From positions 434,001 to 498,000 of the forward strand of contig OZ025703.1 of assembly GCA_964019335.1 (NCBI GenBank): a stretch of 64,000 nucleotides of DNA. The letters are read 5' to 3'. The number at the start of each line of letters is the position of its first letter. The stretch's first letter is position 1. Below the pieces are notes generated by a model, which did not search any database, was not told the DNA's origin, and saw only the letters and a list, made by a program, of their open reading frames with translations. The position numbers and the translations under genes were made by a program. The DNA comes from Diplonema japonicum (lineage: Eukaryota > Euglenozoa > Diplonemea > Diplonemida > Diplonemidae). Positions 32,030 to 44,343 of the stretch are shown here, one piece after another.

Positions 32030-35000
32030 ATGCGGGCGCCTAACGGGTACTACGGCTTCAAGCACAAGCAGACCGCAGTCGAGATCATCTACAGCAGCAA
32101 CGAGCTCCCGCTTCTATGGGGCAGCAGCTCGAAAATAGGTGGCCGGTGGAAGAGCGACATGGCCAGGAAGACGGGGACGGCGTCGCCGGACGGGACAGCT
32201 CGGGACGAGGAGGTTGGCGCTGCTGTCGCCTGCACCCACGAAGGGAACTGCGATGTGTCAGACTTCGGAAAGGTACTGATGTACAAGAGAGCCGCAAAGG
32301 CGCAGGGGCTTGAGCAGCGAATGGAGCCCCTGCCTGTTAAAACCAGCACCCAGCCTAGCCAGGCAGCTCCCCCGAAAAGCAAACGATGGAAGGCACGTGT
32401 CCAACAGAACGAGAATCCCGAGGTCCCCAGGCTGCCTGTGCGGAGCAAACCTGCCAAGCAGCTTGAAGCTGCGCACGTAGGTGAAATGCTACAGGCCCGT
32501 ACTCTTGGTGAGGGGCAGCAGGTACAGCCCCCTTGCCGCACTTCTCTTCCGCCGTTGAAGCTTCCCCGCGAGGTGTGCGATGTGCTGACCCGTTCGGACC
32601 CCCTGTCGAAGGTGAAGACACCTGAAGTAGGAAAGATAGTGCCGCCTGACGAACAAGTTGACAGAAGCAAGTCACCGCCCATCCCCTTGCGGGACTCTCG
32701 CATCTCTTTGCAGACTCTGAAGGACGGCCCAGATGAGATCAGGAAGATCAAATGCATCTTAGACGAGATACGCGAAAACGTGGACGTAAGGTACTTCATG
32801 GACGAAGACGACGACAGTGGCAGGAGGGTGAGGGAACGTGGGGGTGGGGGTGGGGGTGACAAGTACCCGACAAAAGCACGGCCGGTTTTGAAGGAGCTGG
32901 GAACGAGGGCTGACTCCTGGTCTGAGCCTGAACGACACATACCTACCGACAATCCTGCACCTTCGGTGCCGAGGAAGAATAGCGCAAGGAAGCTTGTTGA
33001 TAAGACGGCACCAGCAGCAGCTCCAGTGCAGGCATCCACTTCGGCCACCATCAGCATCTCTACCATTGCGCCACACCAAGCTGTGATACACGCTCCGGAA
33101 GGCACCAGGGTGCCTACGAATTTCCTTCCTTTCTACAGGGAAGAGATAACAACGAACGGTATCAGACGCATCCTCTACGAGGTGAAGGTGCAATGCGGTG
33201 ACGGTAGCACCACGACGCAGCAGAATCGCTCCTTCACCGAGGGTGTCACGTGGGGCAGCCTGCATTCCTTTGAGGCCAGCAAGCACAGGCAGATTTCGCC
33301 GATCGGAAAGTACCATTCAGCGAAACTCATCTGCAAAGAAACGCTGAACTCTGATGAGCAGACTACAGAGAAGATGACACTGGGATATGAACGCAAATTT
33401 GTAGGGTTTGCAAACGGGGAGCATGTGCACAGGGAGGCATTGCATGTGGAAGATGGACAACCTACTTCACACCATGAAAAAGCGAAAGAAGAAAACGAAA
33501 CTGATAAGAAAGAAGGCTGCGAAATCGTGGCGTTGCAGGTTGAAGCACGAAAAAGCGAAGAGGAAGAAGAAAAAGAAAAGGAAAAGCAGGAAACAATATC
33601 ATCACACGAGAAAGGTGAGGAGGTGAAGAAAGAAACGGAACCCGTCAAACAAGAAGGAACAGAGTTGTTGGACAGCAATCAGGAGGGAAGCTGTAAACAA
33701 CGGGAAGAAGAGCGAAGCGAGGAGTGGGGACAACAAACGGAAGCTCAGCCGGTAGAACCGGTAGGATGGGAACAGCACAACAGCAAACTAAAAGTAGAAA
33801 CAACAAGACCAAAAATAGAAGTGAAGGTACCAGTAGGTGTGGCAGCTGAAAATAGTGAACCAGAAGACCCCCCGGCTCCATGGCAAGAAGAACGGAGAAG
33901 CACCCGTGTTTCTCTGCACGGCATCAGCGAAGATAACAACGAAAGCAACAAACTTGCTAACAGCCAGACTGACACTTACTCAGGAGAGAGATGCAAGAGG
34001 CCTGGTGGTACGCAAAGCATCGCAAGCAGCAAGAGTGACTGGGATCTTGGCGTCGACTCCCCCAGCATGCCTATCCCTATGTATAACTTCAAGAAGATAT
34101 CGATTGACGTTAGCATCGCAAGTAGCTCGAATGAAGGATGGTCGATAAAGGACAAGGCCAGCCTTCTGGAAGTCAGCGTGAGCGACTACATCGGGGAAAT
34201 AGACGCGCGGTCTGTGGACAGCGATGGGTGCACAGAGCTGTCGAGGGCTGAGAGTGAGCCTAATGATGACATCTTCAACTTGCCGCTGCTGTCGCCCACA
34301 TCGAAACCGAAGGACATACCAATGTCAACGAGGTCAGCGGATGCTTACCTTGACAAAGCCAGGAAGGTGAGAAAGTCCCGATTCCAGTCTCGCCTCTCGT
34401 TGTCGATGACTTCGACAGTTACCAAAAGCATGCAGAAGTTACGACGGAAGAACAAACGACAGCAGTCTTTCCACACCAGCGAGACAGAGGCCTGCGTGAC
34501 GGGCATCGAGGTGAAGTACCGCGAGGCGCTGGGCGACTTCAGCCTTGACACCTTTGGAGACATCGACCCCATACGGCGATTCAGCTTGCTGGATATCCTG
34601 ACGAAGGCGTATAACCCGTTCAAAATCAAAGCCTTTATCAACTGCCAGCAGGCTGAGGTCGGGAAGCACGATTTGGTACAACAACCTAAGCAGACACGTC
34701 GCAAGTCCATCATGCCTAACGTTGGGCTGAAGAAGAAGCGAAGCGTGTTTGAACCAGCCCTGGACGTGTCACAGAGGAAGAAAAGTGTGTTAGACCTGAA
34801 CCAGGAAGCCACACCATACACGGCGCTGCTGATCGGTGTTGAGCACTACGCTGATAAGAGGGTAGATCCCTGCAGACACGCAACATGTGATGTGTTTGTT
34901 TTGGCCTCACTTCTCAGGAGCCTGGGGTACAACGTCACGGGGATGTACTGCGGTGCACAGGAGCCGTTGCAGCCGACAAAGGAAAACATTGCAGAAAGGA

Positions 35001-36758
35001 TTGCAGCTGAGAAGGAAAATGCAAAAGCAAGCGGGGGACAGCTGCTAATATATTTCACAGGGCGCACCGTGGATCTTGATGAGGGCACAGTGCTGCTTCC
35101 TATGGAGCTGAAGCTGCGTCCCGGCGGCGAGCTGAGCCCCGAATCAGGGGTCATGATGCAAGATTTGAAAGTAACCAAGGACAAATTGGCTAGCCCGCGC
35201 AAACAGGAGGACACAGTAAGAGACACAATCGTGATTATCGATTCATACAGCATGGGGGGCGTGAAGAACGCACTGAGCCAGTACCCCAACGGATTCGGGA
35301 GCATCACCAGTACTTCAGGCTGCGGACACTTCTCAGTATCATACGGTCCGGTCCACTGTGGCGGGGTGCTGTCCTACTACATAACAAAGGGCCTGGAGGG
35401 AGCCGCGGCCCGTGATGGCAAGATCACGAACAACACACTAAACCTGTACGTCAAGTCAAAGCTGCTGAACAACAAGTTCAAAGATAGCCAAATACGTACA
35501 ACTTCCGATAACCTGCAGATAGGGGATCTGGACCTTTCTCCCGTGCGAATAGCAAAGACAAAAAAGGAGTTGCAACTCGAGAAAATCGAGGCAAGGCTTT
35601 TGCTGAACAGGTACATCATGACAGGCAGCATTGACATCATCATGGACTTAGTGCAGCTCGGGAGGGAGCTGAACGAAAGGATGAAGACCTTGCTGCTGAC
35701 GAATAATAAGACGAAGAAGGGTGCGAAGATCTTTGCGTCGTCGATAGAAACAGTGAAGGTGTCGCAAGAAGTCGTACGCTTGGTGCAGAACATGCTGCAC
35801 GTGCGGCCCTTCACCATCGTGTCCTTGCTGTTTTCGCAAGAGTTGTTCGTGACTTTCGAGACAGAGGAGCTGAACAGCGGGCACATGGACATCAACATCT
35901 TGAAGCAGTGGGAGACCGACATCGAAAGCTGGGCTGCGAAGAGGGTCACCTACAAGATCGTCACAACAACAAACACGTTGTACATCAAGGTGAAGGGCAA
36001 GGCTGTGTACGAGGACATGGTACAGCGGTTCCGCAACGGAGAGGTAACACACCTCTGTGGGTACCCGATACAAAATGTACGCCAGGGCGTAGTGGTGTCT
36101 ATCCTGGGCTCTGTCAAAACATGGTGCAGGCTCGACAAGGCATCACGGATCGGTACCTTGGACGATCTCATACATATTACAAAGATCAGCAGCTGGGAGG
36201 GATTGAAGAGGAAACACGAAGCAGCAACACTCATCCAAAAAATGTGGAAGGGACAAAAAGTGCGTGCGCTATTCCGCATCACGAAGTACATTGTGCAAAC
36301 AGAAGAGGCGGAGAGGGAACAAACAGATCTCTACATTGTCCAGGAGCTGACAAATCTGTGGGAAACAGCACGGGAGGAACAGAGAAATATTGTCAAAGAA
36401 TCGGAGGCTGTGTACCGTTCTGAAATAGAGGAATGGGAGGGAGAAGATAGAGAGTCCATCTATCAAAAAGGGTTGAGGGGCACCCAGATACACGAGGCCA
36501 TCAAGAGAAGTGCTATTATAGAAAACAACAAGCTCGCATGGCTAAGCATCACTGCGGAGGCGGGGTTTTCAACACTTGAGATTCAAACTGTGAGCGATAT
36601 CTCCTACATGATAAGGTATGCTTGCTACTTGTCACAATACTCACAATGCTCGCAGGCAAGAGAAGCTCACGTTTAAGTATTTAACAAAGCGTGCCGCCAT
36701 CATCGATGAGGAGCGCCGCGCATGGCTGAAGATTAGCAACAGCTGGGGTGTAGTGTGA
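32030..36758 (+). CDS. Giant protein with inactive caspase-like domain and IQ motif
   Basis: 1,562 residues. Exons 32030-36615 and 36656-36758 (40-nt intron). The start follows TTGCAG by about 20 nt. The first about 900 residues are disordered: Pro/Lys-rich, a Gly run, then Glu/Lys-rich. A charged basic part precedes a caspase/metacaspase p20-like fold beginning ALLIGVEHYADK. Both catalytic residues are lost: the GHG box reads YFTGRTV (Arg1012 where His is expected) and the DxCxxG box reads IIDSYSMGG (Tyr1073 where Cys is expected). A helical C-terminal part follows, with an IQ motif (AATLIQKMWKGQKVRALF) that should bind calmodulin or a light chain. Likely a structural or signalling pseudo-enzyme at the flagellum or cortex; role unknown. 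Confidence 0.78.
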
Positions 36759-37012
36759 TGTCGTTTCAACTCAATGCTGACCCTTACCAGGGCCACAAAG
36801 TCTTTCAGTTGCATGTTTTCCCCCCCCTCGGTTTGAGCGTGACCGCACCCATGCAGCGCTGTGGTGGAGAGAGACCGCCTTCTGTCTGTGTCTGTTGCTT
36901 ACTGTCGTCTCTCCTGTCGTTCTGTGATGCTCCCCTTTTCAAAAAACTAAAAGAAGAAGAAAAGAAAACACCCCAATAGGTGGGATCCGCAAAAAAGGGA
37001 GAGAAATAAAAA

Positions 37013-40000
37013 ATGTCTGATTATGTAAAAGCAAAAAATTTCAAAGCCGCACACAAGCATGCGGTTTCCGAGAATCTTGCAGGTGGCGTCTTGCAGGTGG
37101 AAGGTATGCTCACCCCCCCCCCCCCCCCCCCCACCACGGGGTATTATATGGTGGGTTAGCCAGCCTACATATTTAGAAATTCATATCTAGTCAATAACAT
37201 CGTAAAGATTGAATAATATATCTAAGATGTTAAGCAGCACAGCCAGATGCGCTGTGATATCTTGTTTTTATCCAGTGCGAATTTCTAGTTGACTTCGCTA
37301 AGCAAAGCGAGCCCCATCCTTGGTACTTCTGTGGACCATATCAGAAAACCCTTTCCCCGACTGGTCCGGTACCGTTCTCTGAGATTCTCCGCCTCTCTTG
37401 CGGTGAAGCTGCGGAATATTCCGCCAAAGTTACTGGACACCTTGCACAAAAGCATCCCTGTAGACAGGGTTCTGAACCGGGTAAGACCTTCCGTCTTTTT
37501 TGTTTACAGCAACAGCCACACGTACGTCCGATTTCCTCCTGCACCTAATGAGGGCTACATACAGCCCCGTGCGCAAAGCACTGATGGTGCGAGACCCATT
37601 CCACCTCGTCCATTGGAATTTGTTTATAGTCGCTGCGAATGCAAGCACCATTTAATTCCAACCTTGTTTTCGTCAGGGTTGTTTTTTTTGGGGGGAGAAA
37701 AAAAAGAAAAGAAAAAAAAACAGTGTTGGAGTGTTCAGGGCTTGTTGCGGGGGACTCGATAGGTACTTCCGACCCTTTTGTGAAGCTCATCTTCTCGTCA
37801 CTGTCCAACCAGCAGCAAGCAACCACAGAAGTAGTGAACCGGACGTGCAACCCTGTGTTCAGGTCGCACAACAAGTTTGAGTTCAACGTGGTGAATGAGG
37901 TAGACAAGCTGCGCATCGAAGTTTTCGACAGGGATCTGTACCCCCTTCCGCATAAAGAGCTGATGGCGGTCTGCGAAACGGAACTCGGTGCGAGCACCAA
38001 GGCCGGCTCTGACGGTACGCTCTCCTTGTACTTCCGCCACCCAAAAGGAACCGGTGCCGAATTGGACGGCTACACACCTGACAAACACGGGGTGGTGAAG
38101 CTGCGATTCTTCTACAGCTACAGCGCAACTGCCAACACACATGCAGCAGAAGACATCACTGTAGAGCAGGAAGAGCTTGAATGGGCGAAGCTCATAGACG
38201 TCTGCGGCCGATTTAGCGCGCACCTAGGGTACATGTGCAACCCACTCTGGTACTGGCTTGAAACTTGCATGTGGGTGAGGCCTTTTGAATCAGCCTTCTG
38301 GTGCCTCCTCATCTTCTGCTCCGTGTTCCTCTTCAATAACCTGCTCTCAGCGTGGTTCCCGGGTTTAATGTTAGTCGGCTTTTTGAAGAATTATGCGCAG
38401 AGCGTGAAGGCCGCTGGGAGACCGGTGGTCGAAGAAGAAGTTGTACCATTTGACTGGAGGGAGTGCGCTAGAACCACACAAGTGTCATTAGCATACTACT
38501 GCGAAATGCTTGACTGGTGGCATGCGTATGCAGCTGTCTTTACTACTCATCAATCCACAATAGGGTGTACGCATGGGAGAGGCCTGATACCGCAATGGCC
38601 CTCACAAAGCTTTTCGCTGTATGGACTATTGCCATCTTGCTGCTGCCGTTCCCACCCCTGCGATACTGGTTCTTCCTCTTCAGTATGTTCTAAATCACCA
38701 TCTCCACTTTTACTTTATTTTTTCTAGTGTGCTACATGTACATCTTGTACCCCATGCACACGAACTCACCCCGCCTTATGGGCGTCCACATGGAGGCAGT
38801 GTCACGATGGATGAATGCTTTCAGCTTACGGAACTTCGAGCTCTTCGTCTTGGTATGTCGTTGCTTTTTGTTGGTAACCAGCACACAGCCGCATCTTCCT
38901 GAGAAGATGCAGCAATACGTCCCGAAGAGTAAGGAAAGGCAGATGGAAGCCTGGTTGGAGTCCGAGCTGCCGCCTGTGCCCACGCTGACGATGCAGTACG
39001 ACCAGTGGAAGAGTATGGCACACATCCACGAAAACCCATATCGCAGAATACAACAACGAACGCGAGAAGCTCAAGTGCCTCATGGAACTCAAGAAAGACA
39101 AGTTCCTTAATGAAAACGGCAAACCTGCAGTCCCCGCCTCCAAGGGGCGCCTGGAGGTCACTGTGGTGTCGTCCTCAGGGTTTGCCACAGACGATTCTGG
39201 TAGCTGCGATCCTTACGTGCAGCTGGCGCTGGGGCTGCAGACGTTCACCACGAGGACCAAAAGCAACACCGTGTCTCCCGTTTGGAATGAAACGTTTGAG
39301 TTCTTGGAAGTGGGTCACCAGTCTGGCGTGCTCTCCATTGCAGTGTGGGACAAGAACTCCTTCTCATTAAACGTATCATTAGGGAACTGCCAGTTGAAAC
39401 TCTCACAAGTTGTAAGGAACGCCTCCCAGCTGTTCGAGCTGCCTCTGATCGGAGAGAAAGCAGGGCCCGATGCTGTTGTAGCCTTGATGGTGAGGGGCAC
39501 GGGTCCCTCTTGGCCGAACGCACGGCAGCAGCATCTCCTCCACGTTGTTGCAGAAGCCGAAGAAGAGAGGAGGAGGGAGGCCATGAAGCGTGCACCTGAC
39601 ACAAGAGTAGGAACTTTGGAAGTAGTCCTGATGTATGGAGCAGGCCTCAAGGTGTGCGACATGAAGACGTCGGACCCGTACTGCCAGCTGGGTCTTACTA
39701 ACCACCCAACCAACGCGAAACCCATGAAGTCCACGACAAAGCCGTCTACACTGAAGCCTGTGTGGAACGAGACATTCACTTTCACCAGCGCAGCATGCAA
39801 GATGAGCTTGAACATCGTGGTGCGCGACAAGGACAAGTTTGGGAAAGACGACGACATGGGCATGTGCAGCGTGAAGCTGAACGACCTCTTCGACGGGGAG
39901 GCTGTCGAGAAGGAGGTCCCCGTCATTCTGGGAGGCAAGCAGTTCGGCGTCATCGCGGTGAACCTCAAAGCCCACAACTTTGGCAGGATCCTCCCTGAGA

Positions 40001-40665
40001 CGAGTCTCGCTTCTTTAGCCTCCGCAACGCCTGCAAGCGAGACGCCTGCCGAGATGCCGCAAACGGCGGCCCAAACCCCTACCAAGGCAAAGACCTTGCC
40101 GTTGCCGCGCGAGACGTCTCCGTCTGTGTCACCACCTGCTGTGTCGCCCCCGAGGAGTGAGATCCCACGTTCTCCTCCTGCCCGCTCTCCCGTTCATTCT
40201 CCAGCTCGTGTTCCGGTTTCCGATCCGCCGACACCGCAAAGAAGAACGTCTCTGGACAAGCCGCCCAAGGGCACTCTCAACAGCGGCGGGGTAGGCAAGC
40301 TCGGCGTCACAGTGCTGTCTGCCAGGAACTTGCCTACATCCAGTCAATCGTGCCTCGTGAAGGTCTTGCTCACCGAACCCAGCTTCGGTACCAAGAAGTT
40401 CAAGACGCGGCCTGTAAACGCAGGCACCACGAACCCTGTGTGGAATGTGATGTTCACATTCGACGCTCTCCCGAAGGGCGTTTTGGCGAAATGCCGGCTG
40501 CAGGTGGAGGTGTGGGACCCTATCAAATCTCTGGTGCTGGCTGCGGGGGTGACCGAGCTTCACGCGATGCAAGACGCAAGCAGCTCGGAGTCCTGGGTTG
40601 AGGTGTTCCACGAGGGAAACCCAGCAGGGGAGGTGAAGCTTGTCTTAGCGCCGCAAGGCATTTAG
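37013..40665 (+). CDS. Multi-C2-domain membrane protein (MCTP/ferlin-like)
   Basis: Exons inferred: 37013-37103, 37289-37480, 37510 to about 37641, about 37739-38525, 38564-38682, 38728-38852, 38889-39012, 39047-40665, giving about 1,100 residues. One junction (37642-37738) is unresolved and seems non-GT/AG. A first complete C2 domain has GDSIGTSDPFVKL and a second acidic loop FDRDLYP. Two hydrophobic hairpins follow (near 38,280-38,400 and 38,600-38,760), flanked by WVRPFESAF and VYAWERPDTA, resembling the reticulon-like membrane region of MCTPs. Then come C2-B (DDSGSCDPYVQL), C2-C (KTSDPYCQL...RDKDKFGKDDD) and C2-D, which lacks the Asp ligands. Pro-rich linkers separate the last two. Probable role: calcium-regulated tethering of ER to another membrane. 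Confidence 0.8.
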
Positions 40666-40770
40666 CCGTCTAACCATGGCCGCTAGACGTAGAATAGAAT
40701 AATACCGTTGTTTGTTATAACTTGGGGGAAAAAAAGAAATATTTGAAATCACCACAAGGAGGGGGGCACA

Positions 40771-41418
40771 ATGATCGAGACAATGTGGAGCCAGCCGCCG
40801 CCCCTCTTAATGGGGTGGGTCACGCAGCTGGGGTTTTTGGTGTGCATGGTTTTCTTTTCTATCTCTCTCGCGTCGGGGTTGTACTATGCTGCAGAGCTTG
40901 CAGAGGAGAACACAGTGATGGCGAAGAAGGTTCTAAAGTACTGGGGATGGGGGGTGATGGTGGTGCTGTCGCTGCTGTGGCTGGTGGATGGGATACCGTT
41001 CTGGAAGTGCGCGTGTGGGTTGCTGGCGAATATTTCCTATGGGACTCTGTTGTTCGAGTACCCATTTGCAAGGTTCATCTCCGCCCCTGTGATCCTCAGC
41101 ATCGGTATGCTTCAGTTTTCATATCACTGTTGCCAGCTCTCTTTTTCATCGACACCTGCCAGTGGTACCTGTACTTCATCGATGACTTTACCCCAGGCTA
41201 CTCTGTCTCTATGGTATATGCTGTTTTCTTTGTTTTTCTATGTATCCAACCCACTTCCACAGATCATAGGGTTCTTCGGGACTATGGTGTGGCCCGTGCC
41301 CTTTGGCTTCTTCGTTACCCTTTCTCTCAGTGACCAGAGCCTCCCTGGGTTGGGCAGTTTGCACAACAGGGGTGATCATGAAGTAGCAAAAAAGCGAAGG
41401 TATTTCGGGGGGGGATGA
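40771..41418 (+). CDS. TEX261: TEX261 / Svp26 (Erv26) ER-Golgi cargo adaptor
   Basis: Exons 40771-41104, 41137-41213 and 41263-41418 give 188 residues, close to the 196 of human TEX261. Family hallmarks: a first membrane helix followed by GLYYAAELAEENTVMAKKVLKY (human GLYYLAELIEEYTV), a GLLANISYGTLLFEYPF segment, and a last part WPVPFGFFVTLSLSDQSLPG (human IPFAFFVSLSAGENVLPS). Four or so membrane helices are expected. Svp26/Erv26 loads type II membrane proteins such as glycosyltransferases into COPII vesicles. Both introns (32 and 49 nt) are required: without them the middle helix is scrambled. The start is taken at ATG 40771, which adds a few residues before the first helix. Confidence 0.9.
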   Translation: MIETMWSQPPPLLMGWVTQLGFLVCMVFFSISLASGLYYAAELAEENTVMAKKVLKYWGWGVMVVLSLLWLVDGIPFWKCACGLLANISYGTLLFEYPFARFISAPVILSIGMLQFSYHCCQLSFSSTPASGTCTSSMTLPQATLSLWYMLFSLFFYVSNPLPQIIGFFGTMVWPVPFGFFVTLSLSDQSLPGLGSLHNRGDHEVAKKRRYFGGG

Positions 41419-41862
41419 AAAAAAAAAAAAGAACAAATTGAAATAATTACACCGACAGGGGTATATTGGGGATACTGGACTTCTTCTTCAAACGAGGCAC
41501 TCCGACTTCTGAGCTAAAAGGATACTGACCAGTGCAAAAAAAGAGAAGTTCTTAAAACGTTAAAACATCTACAGAGAGAGAAAAAATAGTAACAACTAAG
41601 AAACCACACTTGCTACACGCCCAAACCTCGTGTATCGGTGAAAGGGGAGAAAAAGGAGAGAAAACCCGCAATGAAAAAAAAAGAACAAGGAAACCCCCCC
41701 CTTCCGCCTGGAAGATTTTCCTTTTTGAAAAATTATCGCTTTAGGTCTTTTTTTTTTTTAAAAAGAATTGTACGCTTTCTTTTTTGTTCTTTTGTTGTCT
41801 TCAAGGTGTTTCTCCAATACACTGTTCCAAGGCAGGGACTCGTAGCATGCTGTAGTGGAAAG
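41419..41862. other. Intergenic and leader region of PSD gene
   Basis: A-rich and C-rich runs with no recognisable gene. The PSD frame is open upstream to 41638, but residues there are Lys/Phe-rich and translated from homopolymers. The real start is put at ATG 41863, where a signal peptide begins. AG candidates for trans-splicing lie within the pyrimidine-rich part at 41,735-41,810. Confidence 0.5.
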
Positions 41863-44343
41863 ATGGTGAAAATAGAAGTGTTGTTGGCGGTGGCCGTTGT
41901 GGCAGTGGGTGTGCAGGGGGTGACATATGAGCTGACGAACACAGACCAAGGGGTGTTCTCTCTCAAGCAGGGAAGCGGGAGTGTGGCGGACACGTTGGTG
42001 TGGGAAGAGGAGAAGAACCCACAGTACAACCGAACAACCTTCGACCAGGCGTACATGGACACAGCAAAGGTACCAGGAGATCCAGCTACCTCCCCGCTGC
42101 AGGGGATCAGCTACAGCGCACCTGCACAAAACAGTACTAATTCTACAATATCTGCCTTTGTGACACAGGGCAACAACTCCGACCGCATCTACGAAGTCAC
42201 ATCGAGCACCTACTATGTGGAGTTCTACTCCTATGCACCTTATATCATGTTTGTAACCTTCGATCCCTCCACCTCTAGCCTCCACGAGTGCTCCGTTGTC
42301 CTCGGTATATCAGGTCCCTCAGGCAGTACCTTTTCTTGCGGCAACAGCACCAACACCAACCTCGCCCGCTACGAGCAGATCCTTGCCTCCGACGTGCAGG
42401 GTGTGCGGAGCACTAGCATCACCTTCTACGTGGACGACTCACTGCCGCAGGTCTTCCATACTGCGTACATCGACATTGGGGTCCAGAGGCTCTTCAGATG
42501 GCACCAGATGGAAGGCATGACCGCGTCCATAAAGGATAAAAATGATAAAAGAACAAAAGAAGCGCGGATCACCACAGCGTTCCTCTTCCTAGCTGTGGCG
42601 TTGGGGATGTTCGTGTGGTCGCTCATTGCAGGTCTTCTGTTCGCGTGGCTGGTGCAACCCATCCCAGTTCATGCAAAAATTGAGGCCAGGTTCAGCGGGG
42701 AGGCAGGCAAGGTATTATCAACACCCGTATCCACTCCTTTGTACAGGTTAAGTTCAACACTGTGATACTAAGTGCCATCGCCGTGGTGATCAACTTTACT
42801 GTCTCGGGAGCTGCTGGGTTCACCGGTTGGTATGTTGACGCAACAACTGCGGCACACACACGTACAGGTTCGTGATCGGTGTGCTGTACTTCCTGCTGAT
42901 CATTGGAATTGCCATTTACACTTGTGTTATTCGCATCAAGCACAGGAAAGACCCCTCACCGTCGTCCAGCGTGCAACCTGAGGTAGAAACTGCTCCAGAC
43001 AGTCCTGCCCAGGGTGAGGAGGCGAAGCCGGACGATGAGGTTAAACCAGATGAAGAGAACAGAACAAGTGATAGCTGCGGGAGGGACGAGAACTGGCTGG
43101 CGTCAAGGGGGAACCTGGCGCACATGGGGAGAAAACAATTCATCTTGATGCTGTCGTACCTTGGGGCGATGGTGTTGCTGGTCATCGTTCTGCTGCTGAT
43201 TGTGTACACGTGGACAGTCGAGGACTACGTGATCTACGACAGGCACGAACAGCAACAGCAGGTGGAAGATATCCCACCTCTGACCGCAAAGGCAGTGCAG
43301 TTCATGTATGCATGGAACGGGCTTGCAACTAACATGAAGCTGCACCTGTACACTAAGTGGCTGACACAGTGGTGTGGAAGGCGCTACAAGGCTTCCCTCT
43401 CCGACAGCGGGAAGGACTCGCAGATCAGGGACGCCTTCATCACAGAGTACGCCATTGACATGTCTGAGTATAACCCATCGGACTACAGGGCATACTCCTC
43501 TGTCAACGAGTGGTTCATCAGGCACCTCGCTCCAGGCGTGCGACCCTTGGCCGCTGAAAGGCTGGCTGTGGCGTCGCCCACACACCGTGCCCCCGCGGAC
43601 CATATAGGGATTGTACACAGCCCTGCCGACTGCAGGATGCTCATCTTCCCTACCCTGGACAACTCAAGGGTGTGGATCAAGGGGAGCAATTTTAACTACG
43701 GTGAACTGGTATGTCATGTGGCACAATTCGAGGGGGGAAAAACAAACCTTCTTTTTTTTTTCCACATCACAGCTGGACGGGAGAGGGAACTGGTCGACAG
43801 TGTTCGAGCAGGGGAGCATGGTCATCGCAAGACTAGCTCCGCAGGACTACCACCGGTTCAACTCGCCTATTAACGGGACTATTGCAGAGCAGTGGGACAT
43901 CGATGGGACGTACTGGAGCGTCAACGCTGACGCAGCAAAGTCGAAGAACTATGCCTTCTACAACCTGAGGAGGGTTGTCATCATGAGGTACACAAAGCCC
44001 AGCGGTGCGGTTAAGCACCTGGCATACGTCGCTATCGGGGCTACCTGTGTTGGGTCCGTCGTCTTCACCTATGATGCCACTGCACCCATTCCAGCTGGGG
44101 GGGAGCTGGGGTTCATGCAGTTTGGTGGATCCACCGTTATCATATTAATGGAGAAGGTATGTTGTCCTGTTTAAGGAAACAACACGCACACAGGACGAGC
44201 TCATCCCCGACGACGATATAGTGTACAACTCTGCAAAGCCTGTTGAATCCTATATTAAGGTATGGGAAGGAAGGGCGGGAGGAATCCTTTTTTTTTATAC
44301 AATTTAACAGGTCGGCGAAAGACTAGGCATACTAAGCACGTAG
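41863..44343 (+). CDS. PSD: Phosphatidylserine decarboxylase proenzyme with N-terminal secretory/TM region
   Basis: 751 residues. Exons 41863-42711, 42747-42829, 42868-43708, 43773-44156, 44194-44259 and 44311-44343. The C-terminal half is a PSD, which converts phosphatidylserine to phosphatidylethanolamine: YSSVNEWFIRHL..GVRPLA (family FNEFFTR.L..GARP), HSPADCRMLIF, APQDYHRF with Asp616 and His618, IGATCVGSVV, and GGSTV with Ser711, the expected self-cleavage/pyruvoyl serine. The last short exon supplies VGERLGIL, also conserved. The N-terminal half is unusual: signal peptide (LLAVAVVAVGVQG), a roughly 200-residue lumenal part with several N-x-S/T sites, then about four membrane helices. This suggests an endomembrane rather than mitochondrial PSD. 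No C2 or EF-hand is seen, unlike plant/fungal PSD2. Confidence 0.88.

Noticed and set aside
36755-36979. Open frame overlapping the stop of the pseudo-caspase gene
   Set aside because: Composition is Cys/Ser/Lys-rich with no domain; it is most likely 3' UTR.
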